A program made the translations under genes and the position numbers. The notes under the pieces were generated by a model. It had not been told where the DNA came from. It made no database searches and was given only the letters and a program-made list of their open reading frames with translations. Source: Microbacterium sp. ACRRU (lineage in GTDB: Bacteria; Actinomycetota; Actinomycetes; Actinomycetales; Microbacteriaceae). Taken from it: DNA of 64,000 bases. Shown one piece after another: positions 56,137-64,000 of the stretch. Within the stretch, counting starts at the first letter, position 1, and every line of letters begins with the position of its first letter. The stretch is taken from positions 1 to 64,000 of the forward strand of contig NZ_JAKRNI010000001.1 of assembly GCF_022346945.1 (NCBI RefSeq), given 5' to 3'.

Positions 56137-56455
56137 ACGCCCCAGAGTAGTTGCGTCGCGTTGCGCCCAGATCACACGGGTCCTTCCCGCCCCGTCGCGA
56201 GGACGCAACGCCGGAGATTGTCCGACGTCAGGCTGCGGCTGCCGCAGCATTTCGCGCCCGCGGGGGTGATGGCATCCGGAATCTCCTTCGCCGAGTCGCC
56301 CCGGGGCCCGGCACAACTCCGGCACGCCATCGACGGGCGACCGCGCGCCGCGTCGGAAGGCGGAATCTTCAGGAGTTGTGACGGGCCTCGGCGGGCGACG
56401 GAAAGTCGGGGGATACTCGGGACAGCGGTGCACGGATGCCGCGGGAGGAGGGGCC
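56137..56455. other. Gene-free 319-base divergent spacer with an inverted repeat
   Basis: Contains the ppc -10 box (56149-56144, minus strand) and the mazG ribosome site. Between them is a 14-base inverted repeat with one mismatch: 56307-56320 (CCCGGCACAACTCC) and 56372-56385 (GGAGTTGTGACGGG), 51 bases apart. Next to the right arm GGAATCTTCAGG echoes GGAATCTCCTTC at about 56279. I find no convincing coding frame. Confidence 0.55.
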
Positions 56456-57082
56456 GTGAGCGAGGACGCCCTGCGGCAGGCCGCCGAGACGATGCGGGCG
56501 GTGCGGGAACGCTGCGCGTGGACGCGAACGATCGACCACCGCGACCTCGTGCCGTACCTGGTCGAGGAGAGCGCCGAGGTGATCGACGCCGTCGAGTCCG
56601 GCACGCGGGCCGATCTGCGGGAAGAGCTCGGCGACCTGCTCTGGCAGGTGCTCTTCCATGCCGAGATCGCGGCCGGCGATCCCGTGGATCCGTTCGACAT
56701 CGACGACGTGGCGCGTGGTCTCACCGAGAAGATGGTGCGCCGCCATCCTCACGTGTTCGCCGGCGCCGTGGCATCCACTCCGGAAGAGGTGCTGGTGCAC
56801 TGGAACGCCGCGAAGGCGGCCGAGAAGCGTGAGCGCACGAGCGTGCTGGACGGCGTCTCCGACCACATGCCCTCCCTCGCGCTGGCACAGAAGGTGCTCG
56901 GCAAGGCCGCGCAGGTGGGTGTGGCCGCGGGCCGTGCGCCCCTGGCTCCCGCCGACGAGTCCGAGCTCGGCGACGCGTTGCTCGCCCTGGTGCAGCTCGC
57001 CCGCGAGCACGGCTGGGATGCCGACCGCGCCCTCCGGGGTCGCCTCCGCGCCCTGCGCGCCGAGGTCAGCGCCGCCGAGTAG
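56456..57082 (+). CDS. mazG: Nucleoside triphosphate pyrophosphohydrolase MazG
   Basis: 208 aa all-alpha NTP pyrophosphatase that removes aberrant nucleotides. Metal-binding motifs EESAEVIDAV and REELGDLLWQVLFH are intact, followed by KMVRRHPHVF. Single MazG domain plus a degenerate C-terminal part. GGAGGAGGGG before GTG 56456 sets the start; in-frame codons upstream lack a ribosome site. Confidence 0.93.
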   Translation: MSEDALRQAAETMRAVRERCAWTRTIDHRDLVPYLVEESAEVIDAVESGTRADLREELGDLLWQVLFHAEIAAGDPVDPFDIDDVARGLTEKMVRRHPHVFAGAVASTPEEVLVHWNAAKAAEKRERTSVLDGVSDHMPSLALAQKVLGKAAQVGVAAGRAPLAPADESELGDALLALVQLAREHGWDADRALRGRLRALRAEVSAAE

Positions 57083-57255
57083 CCGCGCGAGAGCACACGA
57101 TCGGGTCGAACGCGCACGTTCGCGCCGCCCGCATCGTGTGCGTTCGGCCGCATCGTGCGCGTTCGGCGCCGGGCCGGACGGGGGGCCGCGCGGCGCCGGG
57201 CCGGACGAGGCGCGGGCCGGACGAGGGGCGGTGCGGGGCCTGGAACAATGGAGCC
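57083..57255. repeat. Short direct and inverted repeats between mazG and hisS
   Basis: Two adjacent 19-base units CGCATCGTGTGCGTTCGGC and CGCATCGTGCGCGTTCGGC (57130-57167) differ at one base, and a diverged inverted copy (GCACACGATC...GAACGCGCACG) lies just upstream. Three GC-rich units of 15-18 bases built on CGGGCCGGACG follow at 57166, 57193 and 57211. No spacers, so not CRISPR. The hisS promoter must lie within or after this block. Confidence 0.75.
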
Positions 57256-58533
57256 GTGGCATCCGTGAACCCGCCGCGCGGCATGCGCGACTTCCTCCCC
57301 GCTGACAAGGCCCGGCGCGAGCGCGTGCTCGCCGTCATCCGCGAGCGCTATCGCGCGCACGGCTTCGACGAGATCGAGACCCCGGTGGTCGAGGAGTACG
57401 GGCGTCTGCACGCCGGTATCGGCGGCGACAACGAGAAGCTGTCCTTCAGCGTGCTCAAGCGCGGACTGGATGCCGAGGCGATCCGCGCCGCGGCCGATGA
57501 CCCCGCCGCGCTGGCAGACCTGGGTCTGCGCTACGACCTGACCGTTCCGCTGGCGCGCTTCTACGCGACCCACCGCGCGCAGCTGCCCTCGGTGTTCCGA
57601 GCCATTCAGATGGCGCCCGTGTGGCGGGCCGAACGCCCGCAGAAGGGGCGCTACCGCCAGTTCGTGCAGTGCGACATCGACATCATCGGCGACGCGACGC
57701 CGCGCGCCGAGGCCGAGTTGATGACGGCGAGCCTCGACGTGCTCGACGCGCTGGGCCTCGAGGGCGGCACGATCCGGGTGAACGACCGCCGCGCGCTCGA
57801 CGCGATGCTCGACGTCTTCGGCTTCGCCCCGGACGAGCGGCCGGGCGTGCTCATCACGATCGACAAGCTCGACAAGGTCGGTGCTTCGGGCGTGGTCGCT
57901 GAGCTGCGCGAGCGCCGCGCGACCGCCGCCGCGGTCGACGCGTTCGCCGCCTACCTCGACCGTCCGCAGGCCGCGGACACCGCCTTCGACGACGCCGGGA
58001 TCCGTGCGGCCCTGCCCGCCGGCATCCCGGACGACGTCGTCGAACACCTGGTCGGACTCGGCGAGACGGTCGCCGCCGCGCGTGGTGCCGACGCCCCCCT
58101 GCGGTTCGACCCGTTCCTCGTCCGCGGGATGGGGTACTACACCGGCACGATCTTCGAGCTCGCGCACCCGAGCGTCGACTACTCGCTCGGGGGCGGGGGC
58201 CGGTACGACGGCATGATCGGCCGCTTCCTCGGACAGGACGTGCCCGCCGTGGGCTTCTCCATCGGGTTCGAGCGCCTCGTCGATCTGCTCCAGGATGCCG
58301 AGGACTCCGGGTCTCGTTCGCTCGTGCTCGTGCACGACCGCGATGTGCCGCTCGCGACGCTGCTGCGACTGAAAGCCGATCTCGTGTCCGCCGGGACGCG
58401 GGTGCGGCTCGAGCAGCGCTCCAAGAACCTCAAGGCCCTGCTCGAGCGTTCGCGGGCGGACGGATACACGTCCTTCGCGACCGTGAGCGCGGACACCACC
58501 GCGGAATCCCTCGAGATCAAGCCGCTCGACTGA
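57256..58533 (+). CDS. hisS: Histidyl-tRNA synthetase
   Basis: 425 aa class II synthetase. Motif 1 region PPRGMRDFLP, motif 2 VWRAERPQKGRYRQF, HisA-type LVRGMGYYTGTIFE and motif 3 GGGGRYDGMIG with AVGFSIGFERL, then the anticodon-binding domain. GTG 57256 (VASVNPPRG) is preferred; GTG three codons later is possible. AACAAT lies shortly before it. Confidence 0.95.
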   Translation: MASVNPPRGMRDFLPADKARRERVLAVIRERYRAHGFDEIETPVVEEYGRLHAGIGGDNEKLSFSVLKRGLDAEAIRAAADDPAALADLGLRYDLTVPLARFYATHRAQLPSVFRAIQMAPVWRAERPQKGRYRQFVQCDIDIIGDATPRAEAELMTASLDVLDALGLEGGTIRVNDRRALDAMLDVFGFAPDERPGVLITIDKLDKVGASGVVAELRERRATAAAVDAFAAYLDRPQAADTAFDDAGIRAALPAGIPDDVVEHLVGLGETVAAARGADAPLRFDPFLVRGMGYYTGTIFELAHPSVDYSLGGGGRYDGMIGRFLGQDVPAVGFSIGFERLVDLLQDAEDSGSRSLVLVHDRDVPLATLLRLKADLVSAGTRVRLEQRSKNLKALLERSRADGYTSFATVSADTTAESLEIKPLD

Positions 58534-58583
58534 CCCGGCGGTCGCGTCACCGCCCGTTCACCGCCGCGCGGTGAGATCGCCTC

Positions 58584-59399
58584 ATGCGCACACGCCGTCC
58601 GATCACCGTCGCGGCCGCTTCGTCGGCGGCGCTCGTCGGCGCCGCCGCGGTGGGCGTGCGCACGCTCATCGTCCGTCAGGCCGCGATCGCGCGGCGACGC
58701 ATCGGGAAGCCGCTCGGAGAGCAGGCTCTGGATGCCGACCGGGTGTGGCGCCGCAAGAAGCATCCGGGGCCGCCGCTGGAGCTCCTTCTGCTCGGCGATT
58801 CGATCGCGGCGGGTCTGGGCGCCGGCCATCGGCGCGACACGCTCGGCGCGCGCCTCGCGAAGGGCATCGCCCGCGCTCACGGTCGGTCGGTGCGGCTGCA
58901 CACGGCGGCGGTGGTCGGATCCGAGACGTCGGCGCTCGCCGGGCAACTCGACGGCCTCCCGGACGGCTACCGCGCGGACATCGCCGTCATCGTCGTCGGA
59001 GGCAACGACGTCACGCACCGTGTTCCGGCCGCGCGTGCGGCGGCGCAACTCGAAGCCGTCGTGCGCACCCTCCGCGGTGAGGGCGTGCCCGTCGTGGTCG
59101 GCACCTGTCCCGATCTGGGCACGCTGCGCGCGATCCCGCAGCCGCTGCGGGCCCTCGCGGCGCGGTCGTCGCGTCAACTGGCCGCCGCTCAGGCTGCCGC
59201 GGTGCGCCGGGCGGGCGGGCGTGTCGTCCCTCTCGCACGAGCGGTCGGTCCGGTCTTCGCCGAACGCCCCGACGAGATGTTCAGTGTCGACCGCTTCCAT
59301 CCCAGCGCGCTCGGTTACCGGCGGACCGCAGACGCACTCCTCCCCGCGGTTCTCGCCGCCCTGACCGCGGAATCCCCGGCGGCGGCGGGCCGGCAGTAG
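58584..59399 (+). CDS. SGNH/GDSL-type hydrolase
   Basis: 271 aa. N-terminal hydrophobic stretch (about residues 8-30, Ala/Val-rich) could be an uncleaved signal anchor. Blocks I (LLLGDSIAAGLG), III (VVGGNDVTH) and V (VDRFHPSALGY) give the Ser-Gly-Asn-His catalytic set. Probably an extracytoplasmic esterase or lipase; substrate unknown. Confidence 0.9.
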   Translation: MRTRRPITVAAASSAALVGAAAVGVRTLIVRQAAIARRRIGKPLGEQALDADRVWRRKKHPGPPLELLLLGDSIAAGLGAGHRRDTLGARLAKGIARAHGRSVRLHTAAVVGSETSALAGQLDGLPDGYRADIAVIVVGGNDVTHRVPAARAAAQLEAVVRTLRGEGVPVVVGTCPDLGTLRAIPQPLRALAARSSRQLAAAQAAAVRRAGGRVVPLARAVGPVFAERPDEMFSVDRFHPSALGYRRTADALLPAVLAALTAESPAAAGRQ

Positions 59400-59498
59400 A
59401 CCGCCTTCCGGCCGCTCGGCTCCCGCACCGGCGCCCCCGGACACCGCTGCGATCGCGGCCCCGGGGTCCTGGCATCCGGCCTCCGTCCCACGCCGCCG

Positions 59499-59527
59499 TT
59501 GACCGGCGCGGTCCGGGCCGTCAGGCT
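59499..59527 (+). promoter_or_regulatory. Promoter of the O-methyltransferase gene
   Basis: TTGACC (59499-59504), a 17-base spacer and CAGGCT (59522-59527), then six bases to the GTG start, so a leaderless transcript is predicted. Confidence 0.6.
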
Positions 59528-59533
59528 GAGAAC

Positions 59534-60223
59534 GTGCCCCTCCACGACGATGTCGATGCCTTTCTGACCGAGACTCTCATCGGTGCGGATCCCGCGTTGG
59601 ATGCCGCGCTCGCCGCGCAGCAGGACGCCGGACTCCCGGCGATCGAGGTGGCGCCGGTCAACGCCAAGTTTCTGCACCTCCTCGTTCGCATCAGCGGTGC
59701 CCGACGGGTGCTGGAGATCGGCACCCTCGGTGCGTACTCGACGATCTGGCTCGCCCGCGCGCTCCCCGAGGGCGGACGGGTCGTCACGATCGAGGCCGAG
59801 GAGCGCAACGTGGGCATCGCCCGGGCCAATCTCGAGCGTGCCGGGGTCGCCGACCGTGTGGACATCCGCGTGGGCCGAGGTCTCGACGTGCTTCCCGCCC
59901 TCGTGGGCGAGGACCCCTTCGACTTCGTCTTCGTCGACGCCGACAAGGAGTCCAATCCCGGCTACCTCGACTGGGCCGCTCGGCTGGGGCGGCCCGGCAC
60001 GGTGGTGGTTCTCGACAACGTCGTGCGTGCCGGCGCGGTCGCCGACCCGCCCCCGGGGGACACGAAGGTCGCCGGTGCCCGCGCGGGCGTCGTGATGCTG
60101 GGGGAGGACCCGCGATTCGATGCGACGGCCCTGCAGACGCTCGACCGCAAGGGGTGGGACGGTCTCGCCGTGGCCGTGCTGACGGACGCCGTGGCATCCG
60201 AGGTCCCGTCCGTGTCGTCCTGA
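59534..60223 (+). CDS. Class I SAM-dependent O-methyltransferase (caffeoyl-CoA type)
   Basis: 229 aa, O-methyltransferase family 3. SAM loop VLEIGTLGAYSTIWLA, metal-binding FVFVDADKESNPGYLDWA and VVVLDNVVRAGAVADP with the conserved DN pair. Acts on small catechol-like acceptors in its family; substrate here unknown. GTG start, leaderless promoter. Confidence 0.92.
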   Translation: MPLHDDVDAFLTETLIGADPALDAALAAQQDAGLPAIEVAPVNAKFLHLLVRISGARRVLEIGTLGAYSTIWLARALPEGGRVVTIEAEERNVGIARANLERAGVADRVDIRVGRGLDVLPALVGEDPFDFVFVDADKESNPGYLDWAARLGRPGTVVVLDNVVRAGAVADPPPGDTKVAGARAGVVMLGEDPRFDATALQTLDRKGWDGLAVAVLTDAVASEVPSVSS

Positions 60224-60318
60224 CCGCCCGCGTGTTCCCGTCCCGCAGCCGCGTCCGGCGTCGAGTGCCAGGCGCGGCGCGCGGACCCGGCCACACGAGC
60301 GGCGACCGTGATCACTAG

Positions 60319-61659
<1,341 letters not shown>

Positions 61660-61677
61660 ACGCAACCCGCGTTTCTG

Positions 61678-61708
61678 GGAGGGGGGAGCCGTGCGGCTCC
61701 CCCCCTCC
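61678..61708 (+). terminator. Hairpin terminator after eno
   Basis: GGAGGGGGGAGCC pairs with GGCTCCCCCCCTCC (one bulged C) around a GTGC loop, 18 bases after the eno stop. Confidence 0.8.
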
Positions 61709-61835
61709 GTCGTTCGTGGTATCCGCCGAGCGGATGCCGGGAGCGCGGCGCGTCACGGGGGCACTTTCCCCGCGCCGCATAGGCTGGGTCACTGCCCGCG
61801 GTGCGTACCTTGCGGCGGGCGAGGAAGGAGCCGTC

Positions 61836-62432
61836 GTGGATCGACCGACGCTCCCCACCTGTCCCCGAGGCCGGAACGACGCGGCGCCGGGGCCCCACGG
61901 CTCGGCACGGTCGCCGCGTGAGCGCTCCGGGGCGCCGAAGGCCGAGCGCTCGCGGCCCCGCCGAGTCGATGTGCGCGAATGGCTGAGCGGGCTTCGCATC
62001 TCGGGTTTCGTCGTCATCATGCTGGGCCTCGTGGTGCTCGGAACCCTCGTGCTGGTCCCGACCGTCGGCACGTACATGGAGCAGCGGCAGCGGATCCTCG
62101 CGCTGCAGAATGCCGTGGCTCTCAGCCAGAACGAAGTCGCCGATCTGGAATCCCAGCGTGAGCGCTGGTCGGACCCTGCCTACATCACCACGCAGGCGCG
62201 GGAGCGGCTCTACTACACACTGCCGGGCGAGGTCGTGTATCTCATCGACGACGATCTTCCGGCATCCGCGACCCCCCAGGAACAACAGGACGTCTCGCAA
62301 GACGTCGAGCAGACGCGCACCGATTGGATGTCGCAGCTCGTGCGGTCGGTGACCTCCGCCGGGGCGGCTCAGGTCGTCGTGCCGTCCATCGGCGTGCCCG
62401 ATCCCGCGCCCACTCCGGCGCCGACGCCGTGA
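61836..62432 (+). CDS. FtsB/DivIC-type septum formation initiator
   Basis: 198 aa bitopic divisome protein. Basic, Pro/Arg-rich cytoplasmic N-terminus (1-52), one membrane helix (about 55-76), a short coiled coil (about 80-108) and the family ending DPAYITTQARERLYYTLPGE. A Pro/Thr-rich tail follows. AAGGAG five bases before GTG 61836. The order eno, ftsB-like, DUF501 is conserved in actinobacteria. Confidence 0.88.
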   Translation: MDRPTLPTCPRGRNDAAPGPHGSARSPRERSGAPKAERSRPRRVDVREWLSGLRISGFVVIMLGLVVLGTLVLVPTVGTYMEQRQRILALQNAVALSQNEVADLESQRERWSDPAYITTQARERLYYTLPGEVVYLIDDDLPASATPQEQQDVSQDVEQTRTDWMSQLVRSVTSAGAAQVVVPSIGVPDPAPTPAPTP

Positions 62433-62484
62433 GCGCACGCCTCTTCTGCCGCGGACGTCGGGGGCGCCGGGTACCCTGGAGGGA

Positions 62485-63003
62485 ATGAGCACCCCGCCCC
62501 TGCCCCCGGCCTCCGACTCCGATCTCGACGTGCTGCGGTCCCAGCTCGGCCGGGTTCCGCGCGGTGTCGTCGGCATCGCGGCGCGGTGCGTGTGCGGGAA
62601 CCCCACCGTCGTGGCGACGTCTCCGCGGCTCGACGACGGAAGCCCGTTCCCCACGTTCTACTACCTCACGCACCCGGCTGCGACGGCGGCGATGTCGGTG
62701 CTCGAGGCCGGTCACGTCATGAAGGAGTTCACCGACGAACTCGCGAACGACGAAGAACTGCGGGCCGCCTACACGCTTGCGCACGAGGCCTACCTGCGTG
62801 ATCGAGCCGTCTACGGCGAGCCCGAAGAGATCGCCGGCATCTCCGCGGGAGGAATGCCCACGCGCGTGAAGTGCCTGCACGCCCTCGCGGGGCACGCTCT
62901 GGCGGCCGGACCCGGTGTGAACCCCGTGGGCGACCGTGCGCTCGCGCGCGGCACCTGGTCGCCGGAGCGCTGCGAGTGCGAGACCCCCGGAGCGGGCGGA
63001 TGA
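62485..63003 (+). CDS. DUF501 family protein
   Basis: 172 aa. Conserved Cys-containing blocks GIAARCVCGNP, FPTFYYLTHP and RVKCLHALAGH, and a C-terminal RCEC, suggest a metal or redox site. Function unknown. TACCCT seven bases before the ATG (leaderless or with GGAGGG as ribosome site). Stop overlaps the next ATG (ATGA). Confidence 0.9.
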   Translation: MSTPPLPPASDSDLDVLRSQLGRVPRGVVGIAARCVCGNPTVVATSPRLDDGSPFPTFYYLTHPAATAAMSVLEAGHVMKEFTDELANDEELRAAYTLAHEAYLRDRAVYGEPEEIAGISAGGMPTRVKCLHALAGHALAAGPGVNPVGDRALARGTWSPERCECETPGAGG

Positions 63004-64000
63004 GACGCGTCGTCGCGGCCGTGGCATCCGTCGTCCTGGGGGCGGTCATGCTGACGGGTGCGACGGCGGCCCCGGTGCCCGAGGATCCCACCGACCCGGT
63101 CCGCGCCGCCCAGTACTGGCTCGACCAGTACGGCATCCGCGACGCGTGGAAGACCACGCGCGGAGCGGGACAGAAGATCGCCGTCATCGACACCGGTATC
63201 GCGCGCGGGCCCGTCGAGTTCACCGGCGCTGTCGCGGCGGGGACCGATGTATCGGGGGTCGGCGCTCCGGACGGGCGCACGCCCGTCGGGGCGGTGGACT
63301 CCAATCACGGCAGCTGGGTCGCTTCGCTTGCGGCCTCGCGGGGCACCGGCAACGGGCGCGGGATGATCGGGGTGGCTCCCGAAGCCGAGCTGCTCTCCAT
63401 CTCGGTCGGCTTCGGGGCCACCACCTCGAAGCCCTTCACCGAGCAGATCGTGGACGCGCTGCGGTGGGCGGTCGACGAGGGCGCGACGATCATCAACATG
63501 TCGCTGACCACGAACACCCTCGACTGGGACCCCAGTTGGGACGAAGCCTTCCAGTACGCCTTCGAGCATGATGTCGTCGTCGTCGTCGCGGCCGGGAACC
63601 GCGGGAGCGGGACGTCCCGCGTCGGAGCGCCCGCCACGATCCCGGGTGTCCTCGCCGTCGGTGGGGTCGACCCGTCGGGCAGGGCGAGCAACGATGCCTC
63701 CACGCAGGGCATCACCATCGGTCTGTCCGCACCGAGCGAGCGTCTGCTCGGCGTGTCGGCCGACGGCACGCTCGTCCAGTGGAACGGGACGAGCGGGGCT
63801 GCGCCGATCGTCTCCGGCGTTGCGGCTCTGGTCCGCGCCGCCCATCCCGAGCTGGATGCCAACAACGTGCTCAACCGTCTGATCCGCACCGCGGCACCGG
63901 TCCCGGGGGCGGCGGCCGGCCAAGACCCCTTGTACGGCTATGGTCTGATCGACGCGGAGGCCGCGGTGTCGGCGACGAACGTGCCCTCGGTGTCGTCGAA
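63000..64000 (+). CDS. Secreted subtilisin-like (S8) serine protease, 3' end outside window
   Basis: The frame is open from ATG 63000 to the window end (333 codons). Signal peptide (about residues 1-24, ending ATAAP), then a peptidase S8 domain with the triad in AVIDTGIA (Asp), DSNHGSWVASLAAS (His) and GTSGAAPIVSGVAAL (Ser). Mycosin-like in layout, but no type VII secretion genes are seen. ATGA overlap with DUF501 implies coupling. The C-terminus, where a membrane anchor would lie, is not visible. Confidence 0.9.
   Translation, partial: MRRVVAAVASVVLGAVMLTGATAAPVPEDPTDPVRAAQYWLDQYGIRDAWKTTRGAGQKIAVIDTGIARGPVEFTGAVAAGTDVSGVGAPDGRTPVGAVDSNHGSWVASLAASRGTGNGRGMIGVAPEAELLSISVGFGATTSKPFTEQIVDALRWAVDEGATIINMSLTTNTLDWDPSWDEAFQYAFEHDVVVVVAAGNRGSGTSRVGAPATIPGVLAVGGVDPSGRASNDASTQGITIGLSAPSERLLGVSADGTLVQWNGTSGAAPIVSGVAALVRAAHPELDANNVLNRLIRTAAPVPGAAAGQDPLYGYGLIDAEAAVSATNVPSVSS

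Noticed and set aside
53860..56832. 990-codon frame antisense to ppc
   Set aside because: Shadow frame produced by GC3 bias; ppc is complete with catalytic motifs.
57097..57226. Possible CRISPR array
   Set aside because: Units are 15-19 bases, adjacent and diverged, without unique spacers; no cas genes.
63000..64000. Type VII secretion mycosin
   Set aside because: The protease resembles mycosins, but no EccB/C/D, Esx or WXG100 gene is visible in the window.

Overview
The window looks like part of the chromosome of a high-GC actinobacterium, most likely Microbacteriaceae and probably Microbacterium. The evidence is the very GC-rich codon use, frequent GTG starts, many genes with a TANNNT box 6-9 bases before the start codon (leaderless transcripts), and dense GGATGCC/GGCATCC heptamers. 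I see no prophage, insertion sequence, CRISPR array, rRNA or integrase. There is one tRNA.

A housekeeping backbone runs through the window: pmt <> rsmI, metG, tatD, rsmA, ispE, an ABC-F ATPase, tRNA-Gln, glmU, prs, rplY, pth, mfd, mazG, eno, ftsB-like and DUF501. From memory this is close to the order around Rv1002c-Rv1025 of Mycobacterium tuberculosis, but without the resuscitation factor gene between tatD and rsmA. Accessory cassettes sit between the backbone genes: a sugar transporter, a phosphoesterase and a Stealth polysaccharide phosphotransferase, an osmoprotectant ABC transporter, a MarR pair, a flavin-based electron-transfer module with a two-component system, and a gluconate/idonate regulon.

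Layout: 0-7 kb, HrpA helicase, GH3 lipoprotein and LCP cell-wall protein. 7-12 kb, aldo/keto reductase, DUF255 thioredoxin-like protein, glycosyltransferase and CrtC/AttH-like protein. 12-17 kb, protein mannosylation and rRNA/tRNA genes. 17-23 kb, transporter, rsmA, phosphoesterase, Stealth and ispE. 23-27 kb, DUF427 and the osmoprotectant ABC operon. 27-32.5 kb, ABC-F, MarR pair, tRNA-Gln, glmU and prs. 32.6-38 kb, FMN lipoprotein, ApbE, membrane-FNR fusion, then sensor kinase and regulator. 38-44 kb, gluconate catabolism (gntR-gntK-gnd-vanZ facing gntP-idnD). 44-51 kb, rplY, pth, small membrane proteins and mfd. 51-57 kb, MDR reductase facing a membrane protein/XRE pair, hexapeptide protein, ppc and mazG. 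57-64 kb, hisS, SGNH hydrolase, O-methyltransferase, eno, ftsB-like, DUF501 and a secreted subtilase cut by the window end.

Most notable non-gene structure: three copies of a 64-base stem-loop (25-base arms, 14-base loop) placed 3-15 bases after stop codons, with paired compensatory changes between copies. Other notable items: a divergent promoter whose two -10 boxes share two bases (pmt/rsmI), a tRNA-Gln whose 3' end lies one base before the glmU start codon, spaced CTATG repeats at the response-regulator promoter, a paired operator at the MDR/XRE intergenic region, and a likely remnant of gluconate 5-dehydrogenase. The best candidate for an under-described system is the FMN-lipoprotein/ApbE/membrane-reductase operon.
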